NCBI RefSeq assembly: GCF_002088275.1
Contig: NZ_AQQS01000003.1
Location: 1 to 64,000 of the forward strand
Direction: 5' to 3'
Source of the DNA: Aurantimonas sp. 22II-16-19i
GTDB lineage: Bacteria; Pseudomonadota; Alphaproteobacteria; Rhizobiales; Rhizobiaceae
DNA: 64,000 nt
Part shown: positions 47,440 through 59,281 of the stretch, piece by piece
Layout: the number at the start of each line of letters is the position of its first letter
Position numbering within the stretch: the first letter of the stretch is position 1
The notes under the pieces: model-generated
Seen by the model: the letters and a program-made list of their open reading frames with translations, nothing else
What the model was told of the DNA's origin: nothing
Databases searched by the model: none
Translations under genes and position numbers: made by a program

Positions 47440-48243
47440 ATGAGCGGCACCATCCGCGCCGGCATCGGCGGCTGGACCTTCGATCCCTGGAACGAGACCT
47501 TCTATCCGGCCGACCTGCCGAAGAAGCGCCAGCTGGAATATGCCGCATCGAGGCTGACGACGATCGAGGTCAACGGCACCTTCTATCGCAGCCAGAAACC
47601 GGAGACCTATGCCAAGTGGGCGAGCGAGGTGCCGGACGGCTTCGTCTTCTCGCTGAAGGCGCCGCGCTTTGCGGTCAATCGCAAGGTGCTGGCGGAAGGC
47701 GGAGAATCGATCGAGCGCTTCGTGAACTCCGGCATCGCCGAACTCGGCGACCGTCTCGGGCCGATCCTCTGGCAGTTCGCCGCGACGAAGCAGTTCGATC
47801 CGGAAGACTTCGCGGCCTTTCTCGATCTCCTGCCGAAGACCGCCGGCGGCCTGCCGCTCCGCCATGTCGTCGAGCCCCGGCACGAGAGCTTCGCAACGCC
47901 TGACTTCGTGGCGCTCTGCCGCGGGGCCGGCGTCGCCATCGCCTGCGCCGACAGCGACGAGCATCCGCAGATCGCCGATGTCACGAGCGATTTCGTCTAT
48001 CTGAGGCTACAGCGCGGCGACGAGGCGATCGACAGCTGCTACCCGCCGGACCAGCTGGACGAATGGGCCGGGCGGCTGAAGCGCCTCGCGGCGGGCGGGG
48101 AGCCCGGCGATCTGAGCAAGGCGGATCCGGACATGTCAGCCGAGAAGACGCCCCGCGACGTCTTCGCCTATTTCATCCGGTCGGGCAAACCGCGGGCGCC
48201 GCATGGCGCCATGGCGCTGATGGATCGGCTGCGGCAGGTTTGA
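47440..48243 (+). CDS. DUF72 domain protein
   Basis: A 267-residue DUF72 protein, a TIM-barrel family of unknown function. It begins TIRAGIGGWTFDPWNETFYP and has EVNGTFYRSQKPETYAKWA, GPILWQFAATKQF, VEPRHESFATPDF and FVYLRLQRG, all conserved blocks of the family. There is no signal peptide. The start at 47440 has GGGAG upstream. The gene is divergent from the toxin-antitoxin pair and apparently monocistronic. Confidence 0.92.
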   Translation: MSGTIRAGIGGWTFDPWNETFYPADLPKKRQLEYAASRLTTIEVNGTFYRSQKPETYAKWASEVPDGFVFSLKAPRFAVNRKVLAEGGESIERFVNSGIAELGDRLGPILWQFAATKQFDPEDFAAFLDLLPKTAGGLPLRHVVEPRHESFATPDFVALCRGAGVAIACADSDEHPQIADVTSDFVYLRLQRGDEAIDSCYPPDQLDEWAGRLKRLAAGGEPGDLSKADPDMSAEKTPRDVFAYFIRSGKPRAPHGAMALMDRLRQV

Positions 48244-48358
48244 GTCGCCGGCCGCTTTGCCGGCCCTCTCCGCCCGACCGCCGCCCGGCGGACGAAGCAG
48301 ATCGCATGCCGGCGGCCGGACCCTTTGAGCCCGCCCCGCCGACCGATCCGTGCGCGCC

Positions 48359-50407
48359 TTACGTCTTGGCCCGCCAGGCCTCCAGCGCATCCTTGAAGAC
48401 CCGGTCCCCGGGGATACCCTTTTCGAGCGAGATCAGCGCCCGCCGGCCGGACTGGTAGGCGACCGGGATGTCGATCCATTTCTGGTTCTCGAGCAGCGAC
48501 CGGTTGTTCTGCACCGCCTGGTCGAGATTGTTCAGGGCGATGATGAAGTAGTTGTCGGAGATCTTGCCGGCGACGCCGATCAGCGGCTCGCCGCGCGCCT
48601 GCTCCGTCTCCTTCAGGGCCGGCCGCTGGACATTGGCGACGCTGCCGCCCGCAAAGTCCGAAGGCACCTCGAATTCCAGCTCGATGACGTGGCTCGCCGG
48701 CAGCGTCGGATCGCTGTTCCGCTTGATCGTCATCGTCAGCTTCAGCTTCTCTTCCGGCACCTCGACGACGGCCCTGATCGCGGGCTCGCCCGCCTGTCCG
48801 TCGGCGCCCGGCTCCTCGACCAGCGACCAGACGGCGGTACCGGTCTCCTGGGTGCCCGGGAGGTCCTCGGTCTTTTCCTGGTAGAAGACGGCCTTCTGGG
48901 CCACTTCGAGCTGGCCGCTGCTCGGCGCGGCGGTCTGGCTGTCGGGCGTGGCGGGTTCGGCCGGGACAACCCCCGGGATCTCGGCGGCGCCGGCAGGCGC
49001 CTCGCCCGCCGTCGGGGTGCCGTCCGCGCCGACCATCGCCGGATCCTCGCCGATTTCGCTCGAGATCGTCGGCGTCGCCCCGGATGCCTGGGCGCTCTCG
49101 TCGACCGTGGTGGCCGCAGCGACGTTCGTTCCCTCGTCGAAGGCATTGGGCGTCTTCTGCGCCGGTCCCTCGTCGACCTCCGTGCCGTCCGGCATCAGCC
49201 GCTGGGTGAAGCGCCGCGTCGAGGCGGGTTCCGGCTCGGCCGCGGCAGTCTCGGTCGGCTGGGCTTCGCCGGTCGCAGGTGTGTCGTCACCCGCCACGCC
49301 CGGAGTTTCGGTGCCGGATCTCTCGGCGATCGTGCCGATGTCCGCCGGTCCGACCAGCAAGGCCTCGAGATCCTCCCGGTAGAGCCAGCCGACCGTGCCC
49401 GCGCCGGCCAGAGCCAGGACGACGACGGCGGCCGCCGCGATCCTGCCGCCGCGGCCGGAGCGCTTCGCCCGCCGCGTCGGATAGCGCGGCGCCGTCACGT
49501 CGGCCTCGGGGATGTCACCGTCGTCGATGCGGATGTCGTGGGGAACCCGCCCGTCGTCCTCGTCCCGTATGTCGTGCCCGTCATCCTCCCAGTGGCCGGA
49601 GGCCGGCGACGGCGCAGCGGTCTCGCGCCGCTCGTCGGGAACGATGAAGGGCGCGCCGAGCGCCGGCGGCAGGTCACCGGCGTCCGGCTCGGCCGTCTCG
49701 GGCGGGAAAAAGGGCTCCGGCTGCTTCGATGCCGGCTCTGCCGGGCGCGCCGGAGCGCCGTCCGGTCGCTGGGTCGGCATGGTCGCGGCGGGCAATGTCG
49801 GACGCGGCTGTCCCGGCTGCGGCGCCTTCGGGGCCGCACTGCCGCCGGCACCGGCCGGTCCCGGGGTCTGCGGGGCGGTGGGCTGCGGGCCGGCCACCGG
49901 CGGGACCGCGCCGGACGACGGTGCGGCGTCGCCCATCGGCGGCATCCGGCGCGGCGTCTGCTGCGTTGGAGCGGGTGGTGTCTGCCGGGGCTGCTGCGGC
50001 TGCGCTGGCGGGGGCGCCTTCGCGTCCTGCGGGGGAGCAGGCTGCGCTGCCCCGGCCGGCTGCGGTTGCCGGGCGGCGGGAGCGGGCGCCGGCGACGGTG
50101 CGGCAGGAGCCTGCGCCGCAGGCGGCGCCGGGCGTGCCGGGGCGGGGGGCTGCGCTGCGGCAGACGCGGGTGATCCCGCCTCGCCCGGCTCCGGCTGCGC
50201 GGCATAATGCGCCTCGGTGCGCGAGATCGCGTCCTCGAGCGCCGAGAGCCGTGCCGAGACGACCTGCTCCGCCAAAGGCGGATTGGCCGCGTCGATCTGC
50301 CGCTGGATCGCGGCCCGGGCCTTTTCGTAGACCTTTTCGCGCATCTGCGGCGTTGCACGCGGGAGGCCGTCGATGGTCTTGCGAAGAACGCCGCTCAGAT
50401 CCGCCAT
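48359..50407 (-). CDS. large Pro/Ala-rich single-span membrane protein, function unknown
   Basis: A 682-residue protein. Residues 1-70 form a helical, conserved-looking domain (DLSGVLRKTIDGLPRATPQM) rich in charges. Residues ~71-250 are extremely Pro/Ala/Gln-rich, likely an extended spacer. An acidic stretch (~272-305) and basic TRRAKRSGRGGR lead to one membrane helix at ~322-342. The rest is an Ala/Thr/Glu-rich linker and a folded C-terminal domain (~550-682) that should be periplasmic. The layout recalls cell-envelope linker proteins. No family was recognised. It lies 52 bp downstream of purA on the same strand. Confidence 0.75.
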   Translation of the reverse strand: MADLSGVLRKTIDGLPRATPQMREKVYEKARAAIQRQIDAANPPLAEQVVSARLSALEDAISRTEAHYAAQPEPGEAGSPASAAAQPPAPARPAPPAAQAPAAPSPAPAPAARQPQPAGAAQPAPPQDAKAPPPAQPQQPRQTPPAPTQQTPRRMPPMGDAAPSSGAVPPVAGPQPTAPQTPGPAGAGGSAAPKAPQPGQPRPTLPAATMPTQRPDGAPARPAEPASKQPEPFFPPETAEPDAGDLPPALGAPFIVPDERRETAAPSPASGHWEDDGHDIRDEDDGRVPHDIRIDDGDIPEADVTAPRYPTRRAKRSGRGGRIAAAAVVVLALAGAGTVGWLYREDLEALLVGPADIGTIAERSGTETPGVAGDDTPATGEAQPTETAAAEPEPASTRRFTQRLMPDGTEVDEGPAQKTPNAFDEGTNVAAATTVDESAQASGATPTISSEIGEDPAMVGADGTPTAGEAPAGAAEIPGVVPAEPATPDSQTAAPSSGQLEVAQKAVFYQEKTEDLPGTQETGTAVWSLVEEPGADGQAGEPAIRAVVEVPEEKLKLTMTIKRNSDPTLPASHVIELEFEVPSDFAGGSVANVQRPALKETEQARGEPLIGVAGKISDNYFIIALNNLDQAVQNNRSLLENQKWIDIPVAYQSGRRALISLEKGIPGDRVFKDALEAWRAKT

Positions 50408-50459
50408 GGAATGCAGTCACTCGCTTGTCGTGGTGGATTAAGTCCCTGCGAACGCGACA

Positions 50460-51752
<1,293 letters not shown>

Positions 51753-52093
51753 AGACTTCCTCATGAAAATCGATCCGCCGCGACGCTGCCGTGCCGGATC
51801 GCTGTCGGCGATCGATGGCGCCGAATGTTGATAGGTCGGACGGTCGTCGAGCGTGACGGCACGGACTTTTAGCAGCGCTGTAACGTGTTGCGCCCCCGTC
51901 TGTCCATAAAGCCGGTAAAATTGTCGCCGCCGGGGCATTCCCCGCGCAAGCCAGCCGCGCGTGAGGAGCCGGAGCGACGCTGGCGACCATAAGCGGCTCT
52001 GGCGTTTGCCGGCAATCCCGACTAGAGGACGAAACCGGCCGCGACCGCTTCCCGGCGTTCCCGAGGAAGCCGGCGCCGGCGATCGGGAGAGAT
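51753..52093. other. divergent gap purA / EamA transporter
   Basis: 341 bp between divergent starts. It should contain both promoters, but no convincing pair of -35/-10 hexamers, PurR-like operator or RNA gene could be identified by eye. Confidence 0.35.
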
Positions 52094-52987
52094 ATGCCGC
52101 GCGTCCATCCCTATCTCATTCTGACGACCGTCGCGCTTCTGTGGGCCGGCAATGCCATCGCGGGCAAGATGGCCGCCGGCCACATCTCGCCGATGCTGCT
52201 GACGCTGGTGCGCTGGTTCCTGGCCACGCTGATCGTCGCGCCCTTCGCCCTGCCCCATGTCAGGCGCGACTGGCCGCTCATCCGCCCCCGCCTCGTCTAC
52301 CTGTCGCTGCTCGGCGCCGTCGGCTTCGCCTCGTTCAACGCGATCTTCTATCTCGCGGCCAATTTCACCACCGCCATCAACATCACCATCGAGCAGTCGG
52401 CGATGCCGCTGGTGGTGTTCCTCGCCAATTTCATCCTGTTCCGGACGCGTGTCGCCTGGCTGCAGATCGTCGGCTTCGCGGTGACGCTGGTCGGCGTCGC
52501 GGTGACCACGGCGAACGGCGACCTGACGACGCTCCTGTCGCTGGACCTCAATCGCGGCGACGCCTTGATGATGCTCGCGGTGCTGTTCTACGGCGGCTAC
52601 ACGGTGGCCCTGAGATTCAAGCCGCCGATCCACTGGCTGTCGACGATCTTCGTCCTCTCCTTCGCCTCGCTGGCGATCTCGATCGTCTTTGCCGGCATCG
52701 AGCTCGCCCTCGGCCTGACGCGCCTGCCGGACCTGCAGGGCGCCGCGGCGGCGCTCTACACGGTGATCTTCCCGTCGCTGATCGCCCAGTCGCTCTACAT
52801 CCGCGGCGTCGAGATGATCGGGCCGAACCGGGCCAACCTGTTCATCAATCTCGTCCCGGTCTTCGGCGCGCTGCTCGCGGTCGTCATCGTCGGCGAGGTG
52901 CTCCACCCGTTCCACATCGTGGCGCTGGCCTGCGTCCTCGGCGGCATCACGCTGGCAGAGCGGGGCGCCCGGCGCGGCCTCGCCTGA
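52094..52987 (+). CDS. EamA/DMT family transporter
   Basis: A 297-residue drug/metabolite transporter with ten predicted helices in two EamA repeats. The first starts [19 protein letters not shown] and includes [19 protein letters not shown]; the second ends [19 protein letters not shown] and [15 protein letters not shown]. Such proteins export amino acids, purines or other metabolites. A GGGAGAG site lies before the ATG. A hairpin terminator shared with rpmE follows. Substrate unknown. Confidence 0.9.
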   Translation: MPRVHPYLILTTVALLWAGNAIAGKMAAGHISPMLLTLVRWFLATLIVAPFALPHVRRDWPLIRPRLVYLSLLGAVGFASFNAIFYLAANFTTAINITIEQSAMPLVVFLANFILFRTRVAWLQIVGFAVTLVGVAVTTANGDLTTLLSLDLNRGDALMMLAVLFYGGYTVALRFKPPIHWLSTIFVLSFASLAISIVFAGIELALGLTRLPDLQGAAAALYTVIFPSLIAQSLYIRGVEMIGPNRANLFINLVPVFGALLAVVIVGEVLHPFHIVALACVLGGITLAERGARRGLA

Positions 52988-53043
52988 CGGGCGGGCACCG
53001 AAGGCAGACGAGGAAGGCCCGAAACGGCCAGTCGGACAAGCAG

Positions 53044-53076
53044 AAGGGCCGGACGCGACGATCGCATCCGGCCCTT
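53044..53076. terminator. convergent terminator, EamA gene / rpmE
   Basis: A 14-bp stem with one mismatch (AAGGGCCGGACGCG / CGCATCCGGCCCTT) and a 5-base loop, between two convergent genes. The plus-strand side is followed by CCTCATTCC, a weak pyrimidine tract. Confidence 0.75.
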
Positions 53077-53141
53077 CCTCATTCCTGCCGTTGCCGGCGA
53101 TGCGTGCGGCGAGCGGACGCCTCGGCGTCCCGTCGCCGGCC

Positions 53142-53363
53142 TCAGATGCCGAGGCCCTCGTAGCGCTTCTTGAAGCGCGAGACGCGGCCGCCGCGGTCCA
53201 TCAGCTGCTGGTTGCCGCCGGTCCAGGCCGGATGGCTGGTCGGATCGATGTCGAGGTTGAGCTTGTCGCCCTCGGAGCCCCAGGTGGAGCGGGTCTGATA
53301 CTCGGTACCATTGGTCATCACCACGGTGATGGAATGGTACTCGGGATGGATGTCTTTCTTCAT
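53142..53363 (-). CDS. rpmE: 50S ribosomal protein L31
   Basis: A 73-residue L31 of the zinc-free (C-minus) form: [40 protein letters not shown] and the basic KKRYEG tail. No CxxC pairs occur, so it does not bind zinc. It forms a bridge between ribosomal subunits. The start is the usual MKKDIHPEY. The leader from the proposed promoter would be about 125 bases, long enough for autogenous control, which is not shown. Confidence 0.96.
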   Translation of the reverse strand: MKKDIHPEYHSITVVMTNGTEYQTRSTWGSEGDKLNLDIDPTSHPAWTGGNQQLMDRGGRVSRFKKRYEGLGI

Positions 53364-53495
53364 CGCGCCGGTGTCCTCGAACTTCTTTCGCCAGAAAATC
53401 CCCAATACACCGTCAGGCCCGAGGTTTGGTACCCAGGGCCGTCGCGATGTCGCGGGGATCGAAAAGCTTTGATCGCTTCCAAAATCGGGTTCGAG

Positions 53496-53524
53496 CCTAT
53501 ACATGAGGCGCGGGGCCGGCACAA
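53496..53524 (-). promoter_or_regulatory. candidate rpmE promoter
   Basis: Minus strand TTGTGC (53524-53519), a 17-bp spacer and TATAGG (53501-53496), about 130 bp upstream of rpmE and just ahead of the divergent ABC exporter gene. Confidence 0.5.
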
Positions 53525-53577
53525 GGTCCGGAACGCTGCTTGCGTCCGGCTCCTTGAACAGGACGACGGAGTTTTTC

Positions 53578-55386
<1,809 letters not shown>

Positions 55387-55414
55387 CCGCCGCGATGCCC
55401 GGTCAATCGTGCCG

Positions 55415-55437
55415 GGCAAGCCCGCGAGGGGCTTGCC
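55415..55437 (+). terminator. hairpin after the ABC exporter gene
   Basis: A perfect 9-bp stem (GGCAAGCCC / GGGCTTGCC) with a 5-base loop, 29 bp after the exporter stop. There is no T tract. The remaining ~250 bp to the next gene show nothing else clear, apart from a modestly A+T-rich stretch near 55640 just before the DUF7282 gene. Confidence 0.5.
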
Positions 55438-55687
55438 GCTCGCCCATCGACGGGACGGACGAGGGTCGCGACGGGCGGGCCGTCGCGGCGCTGACGACGC
55501 CGTGAAACGGCGCGAGACCACCGGCTCGATCGTACCGGCAACTTACGGACCGCGATAATCCGCCGCCCTGACCCAATTGTCATCGGCGCGGCGAAGCATC
55601 TGACAGCGTCGTGAACCGGCCATCCGGATCGAATGCAATCCGTATCTTTTGACGAACGCAACGTTCGCCAAAACGGAAGGATTGTTC

Positions 55688-56098
55688 ATGAAACGCATCA
55701 CCATCGCCCTCGTCGCCACCGCCAGCCTCACTGGCGCGGCCCTCGCGCAAGGCATGACGCCGGGCGTCACCGCCTCCGATCAGGACGTCTCCGGCGGTTC
55801 GGTCATGGCGACGTCCGTCACTGCGCCCGAAAACGGCTGGCTCGTCGTCCACCGCACCGATGCGGAGATGAAGCCGGGCCCCGTCGTCGGCCACGCGCCA
55901 CTGACGGAGGGCGTGAACGAGAACGTTTCGGCCGAACTCACCGAGGACGTCGCGTCGGGCGACATGCTCATGCTGATGGTCCATTCCGAGGCCGGCGGCC
56001 AGGAAACGGGCGTCTTCGAATATACGCTCGGCGCCAAGGAAGACGGCCCGATCCGCGTCGACGGCAAGCTCGTGACGGCGACCATCACCGCCAACTGA
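55688..56098 (+). CDS. exported DUF7282-type protein
   Basis: A 136-residue secreted protein: signal peptide MKRITIALVATASLTGAALAQ, then one domain with VTASDQDVSGGSVMATSVTA, NGWLVVHRTD, VVGHAPLTEGVNENV and DGPIRVDGKLVTATI. This matches the small beta-rich domain now called DUF7282, seen in exported proteins of bacteria and archaea. Function unknown. ATG at 55688 follows AAGGA. Apparently monocistronic, convergent with the cytochrome c gene. Confidence 0.75.
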   Translation: MKRITIALVATASLTGAALAQGMTPGVTASDQDVSGGSVMATSVTAPENGWLVVHRTDAEMKPGPVVGHAPLTEGVNENVSAELTEDVASGDMLMLMVHSEAGGQETGVFEYTLGAKEDGPIRVDGKLVTATITAN

Positions 56099-56177
56099 TC
56101 CGGCGGGCGGCGGAGGGGGCGGCGGACGGGTCGGCGCCCCCCTGCGCCGACACCGTCATTCGGCTAAGTTATCGTCG

Positions 56178-56202
56178 GGGGCCGGCACGTCGTGCCGGTC
56201 CC
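56178..56202. terminator. strong hairpin between convergent genes
   Basis: An 11-bp stem (GGGGCCGGCAC / GTGCCGGTCCC, one G-T pair) with a 3-base loop, between the DUF7282 gene and the cytochrome c gene. No T tract, but position and strength suit a shared terminator. Confidence 0.6.
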
Positions 56203-56247
56203 GTTACGCGCCGGCCGGCGGTGCGGCCCGCTCGCCGCCGTCGAGGC

Positions 56248-56583
56248 TCACTTCACCTTCGGCGGCGTCGCCGTCACTGCGATGGCCGAGAACCAGGCAG
56301 CGAGATCGGCGATGTCCTCGTCGCTGAGGCCCTTGGCGATGATCGACATCTGCTCGTGGCGGCGCTCCCCGCCGCGAAACGCCTTCAGCTGCGCCGTCAG
56401 ATAGTAGACGCTGTCGCCGGCGAGATTGGGCGCGTCCGGCGCCACCGCGAGGCCGTTGGCCCCATGGCAGGGCGTGCACTCGCCGGCCTTCGCCTTGCCG
56501 GCGGCGACGTCGGCGGCCGCTCCCGGCACCGTCAGACCCAAGATCAGCGCCAGCGCGGCGGCCCTCGATGCAAAACCGTTCAT
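56248..56583 (-). CDS. small c-type cytochrome
   Basis: A 111-residue periplasmic cytochrome c of the c553/class I type. Signal peptide NGFASRAAALALILGLTVPG with AAA cleavage; haem motif CTPCH within GKAKAGECTPCHGANGLA; axial Met in HEQMSIIAKGLSDEDIADLA. It probably accepts electrons from the dehydrogenase encoded upstream on the same strand (56832-58091). A RIME-like repeat separates the two genes. The ATG at 56583 has GAAGGA upstream. Confidence 0.9.
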   Translation of the reverse strand: MNGFASRAAALALILGLTVPGAAADVAAGKAKAGECTPCHGANGLAVAPDAPNLAGDSVYYLTAQLKAFRGGERRHEQMSIIAKGLSDEDIADLAAWFSAIAVTATPPKVK

Positions 56584-56732
56584 TCCCTGTCCTTCGGCGA
56601 TGGTCACGTGGCGGGAGCGCAGGGGCCGCCGTCCACCCGCCAGCGGCGACAGGAGGCGGGTTTCAGCGATCCGGTTGCGGGAGGAGAACCGGCGGCGCGG
56701 GTGTCGCGCCGCCGGATCGTTTCGGAAGGGCT

Positions 56733-56830
56733 AGAGCGGGATGAGATGAGCTCCGCTCATCATCTCGCTCTGTCTTACCGTTTGCGCATGATCTTTCCCG
56801 AAAACCGGTTCCCACTTTTCGGGATCATGC
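56733..56830 (-). repeat. RIME-like two-hairpin intergenic repeat, copy 2
   Basis: Reverse-oriented relative of the element at 29581-29671. The first palindrome (read on the minus strand, 56830-56790) is GATCCCGAAAAGTGGGAACC..GGTTTTCGGGA; the second (56772-56733) pairs AGAGCGAGATGATGAG with CTCATCTCATCCCGCTCT. It begins 1 bp after the stop of the sorbosone-dehydrogenase-like gene and lies between it and cytochrome c, where it could adjust transcript stability. Confidence 0.7.
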
Positions 56831-56831
56831 C

Positions 56832-58091
56832 CTAGCGCTCGTAGGAGATCCGGTAGAGCGCCCCGGCGAGATCGTCCGAGACGAGCAGCGAGCCGTCCTT
56901 CATCGTCGCGACGTCGACCGGCCGGCCGATATATTCGCCGCTGGCCGTCAGCCAGCCCGAGGCGAAGGCCTCCGTCTCGCCGGCCGTGCCGTCGTCGTTC
57001 ACCGGCGTGAACATCACCCGCGCGCCCACCGGTTCGGTGCGGTTCCACGAGCCGTGCTGGGCCGAGAAGATGCCGCCCCGATACTTCGCCGGAAAGCTGT
57101 TGCCGGCATAGAAGTCCATGCCGAGATCGGCGGCGTGGGCGGCCATCTGAACCTGCGGCATGACGGCCCCGGCCGGCGGTTCGGAGGCCTTGTATTCCTC
57201 GGTCCTGACGTCGCCGCCGCCATACCAGGGGAAGCCGAAGTTCTGTCCGGCTCCCGTCGCGCGGTTGAGCTCGCCCGGCGGGATGTCGTCGCCCATGCCG
57301 TCCACCTGGTTGTCGGTGAACCAGAGATCGCCATTGGCCGGATTGAACTGCATGCCGACGGAGTTGCGGACCCCGGTGGCGAAGACCTCGCGGTTCTTGC
57401 CGTCACGATCCATGCGGATGATGCCGCCGATGCCTTCCCTGGCATAGAGGTCCATCTTGTCCTCGGGCGGCACGTTGAAGGGCTGGCCGAGGGAGACGTA
57501 GAGCTTGTTGTCCGGCCCGACGCGGCAGACGCGGGCCGTGTGGTTGAAGGATTCCTCCGAGGCCGGGATCAGCTTGCCCTGCGCAACGACCTCGCCGACG
57601 GCGACGTCCGGGCTCTCGTAGAAGAACTCCGCCGCGGGCATCACCAGGACGCGGTTCTGCTCGGCGACGAAGAGGAAGCCGTCCTTGGAGAAGCAGACGC
57701 CGTTGGGAATGGTGAACGAAATCGACGGGGCCAGCTGCTTGACCTCGTCGGCGACGCGGTTCTTGTCGCGGTCGGTCACCACCCAGACGTTCTGCTTGCG
57801 GGTGCCGACGAAGGTCGCGACCCCCTGCGGCCCGACGGCGATGTGGCGGGCGTCCGGCACCACCGCGTAGAGTTCGATCTTGAAGCCGGCCGGCAGCTTG
57901 ATCTCCTCCAGATTCTTGCGGAGCTGGTCCGCATAGTCGCCGGTCTGCTCGATGGTTCGGAAGTCCATCGAGGTGCCGGTCGACTGCATGCCCTGCAGCT
58001 TCGTCATGTTGTCGTCGCCGGACTGGGCAAACGCATGCGAAGCCGCCACGAGGCCGAGCGCGGCCACCGTGCTCATCAGCATCTTGGTCAT
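56832..58091 (-). CDS. PQQ-dependent sorbosone/glucose dehydrogenase-like protein (exported)
   Basis: A 419-residue exported protein: signal peptide MTKMLMSTVAALGLVAASHAFAQ, then a six-bladed propeller of the GSDH (glucose/sorbosone dehydrogenase) type. Landmarks are IPNGVCFSKDGFLFVAEQNR, FNHTARVCRVGPDNKLYVSLG, GVRNSVGMQFNPANGDLWFTDN, FGFPWYGGGD and a terminal DVATMKDGSLLVSDD. It likely oxidises a sugar or aldehyde in the periplasm with bound PQQ and passes electrons to a cytochrome, perhaps the one encoded next. The ATG at 58091 follows GGGAGG. Confidence 0.87.
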   Translation of the reverse strand: MTKMLMSTVAALGLVAASHAFAQSGDDNMTKLQGMQSTGTSMDFRTIEQTGDYADQLRKNLEEIKLPAGFKIELYAVVPDARHIAVGPQGVATFVGTRKQNVWVVTDRDKNRVADEVKQLAPSISFTIPNGVCFSKDGFLFVAEQNRVLVMPAAEFFYESPDVAVGEVVAQGKLIPASEESFNHTARVCRVGPDNKLYVSLGQPFNVPPEDKMDLYAREGIGGIIRMDRDGKNREVFATGVRNSVGMQFNPANGDLWFTDNQVDGMGDDIPPGELNRATGAGQNFGFPWYGGGDVRTEEYKASEPPAGAVMPQVQMAAHAADLGMDFYAGNSFPAKYRGGIFSAQHGSWNRTEPVGARVMFTPVNDDGTAGETEAFASGWLTASGEYIGRPVDVATMKDGSLLVSDDLAGALYRISYER

Positions 58092-58330
58092 CGTTCCTCC
58101 CTGCCGCGCTTGTGACGCGGTCTTTCTTCGGGGCTGTTGCCCCTGCGGAAGGGATGCTGTCACCGACCGTTGCGGCCGTCAATCATGCCTGAAGCGCAGC
58201 GCGATGCCTCGCCAGCCCCCCAGCCTGCGCCAGGGACAGGGCGCAACGCCGCAAGTCGTTCGCCGCGCAACGGTTTGCCTCGTCGAGCGGGACGCCACTG
58301 TGTCGCAGCAAAATTCCAGCGGCTCCCGCT

Positions 58331-58825
58331 TCACCACAGGCGGCTGCCCGGAACGCCCTTGAACGGTCCGGCAAGCTTAGAAGTGATCCAGCCGCCGTAG
58401 AATTCGCCCGGCTGCGGCACCACGGTCTCGCCGTCGACGCTGCAGCGCTCGAAGGGCGCCGCGTAGAAGGCGACATGATCGCGAAGCGCGGCGAAGGCCG
58501 GGCTTGGATGGGGGTAGCTCCAGCCGACACGCGCAAGGACGATGTCGCCGATGACGACGTCGTAATAGACCGCCGCGCCCTTCCACTCGCAGAACGAGGT
58601 TCCAGCCGTGCGGCGCAGGAGGCCCGGCGCGATGTCGGCCCTGGGGATGTAGTAGCTCGGCGGATGGCTGGTCTCGAGCGTCCGGATGCTGGCTCTCGTG
58701 TCGGCGACGATGCGGCCCGCATGCTCGATGACGACATGCGCGGGGCTCGCCTCGGCGATCGCCGGCCGGGGATAGCCCCAGACACTCTCCTGGCCGGGAA
58801 GCGCGGGATCCGGCCGCGGCCTCAC
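58331..58825 (-). CDS. DUF427 domain protein
   Basis: A 164-residue DUF427 protein. The start is GTG at 58825, overlapping the stop of the DUF393 gene as GTGA. The family core reads VWGYPRPAIAEASPAHVVIE, SHPPSYYIPRADI, CEWKGAAVYYDV and GWSYPHPSPAFAALRDHVAFY. The fold is small and beta-rich; no activity is known. Coupled expression with the thioredoxin-like DUF393 protein suggests they act together. Confidence 0.87.
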   Translation of the reverse strand: MRPRPDPALPGQESVWGYPRPAIAEASPAHVVIEHAGRIVADTRASIRTLETSHPPSYYIPRADIAPGLLRRTAGTSFCEWKGAAVYYDVVIGDIVLARVGWSYPHPSPAFAALRDHVAFYAAPFERCSVDGETVVPQPGEFYGGWITSKLAGPFKGVPGSRLW

Positions 58826-59193
58826 GCGGCACCCGCCCTGGCGACGAAGCGTTGCAGCCGCGGCCGGATGCGCAGGAACCGGCGATAGCCGCGTTCGAGC
58901 AGCGCCAGCACGGCGGGCGAACGGGCCGCCAGCCCGAGGGGGCGCAGCATGGGGATCTGGCGCCACATGGCCGCGAAGGCGGCGGCGCCGGAAAGCAGTT
59001 TGCCGTCCTCGCTGGCATGGAACCGCGCCAGGAGATCGGCCCTGTCGACCGGACAGGATGAATCCTCGGCGCTGGTGGCGTCGACGAAGGTGATCGCGCC
59101 ACGCCGGTCGAGCCGGCGCATCAGCGCGATCTCGCGCCGGCAAAGGGGGCATGATCCGTCATGCCAGACGATCAGTTCGCTCATGGTCGTCAT
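58822..59193 (-). CDS. DUF393 / DCC family thiol-disulfide oxidoreductase-like protein
   Basis: A 123-residue DCC-family protein. The defining motif is DGSCPLCRREIALMRRLD (DxxCxxC, thioredoxin-like redox pair) near residue 12; ITFVDATSA and the C-terminal helix YRRFLRIRPRLQRF follow. It is predicted to be a small redox protein without an export signal. ATG at 59193, or an in-frame ATG three codons later. Stop overlaps the DUF427 start (GTGA). Confidence 0.9.
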   Translation of the reverse strand: MTTMSELIVWHDGSCPLCRREIALMRRLDRRGAITFVDATSAEDSSCPVDRADLLARFHASEDGKLLSGAAAFAAMWRQIPMLRPLGLAARSPAVLALLERGYRRFLRIRPRLQRFVARAGAA

Positions 59194-59281
59194 ATGGGGT
59201 GCCGGCGGGCCGGCATCATCACCGCCGTCGTCGCCGGGGCCGCGACAAGGCGCCGCCCCCGCCCCTCACCGCCCCGCAGCC

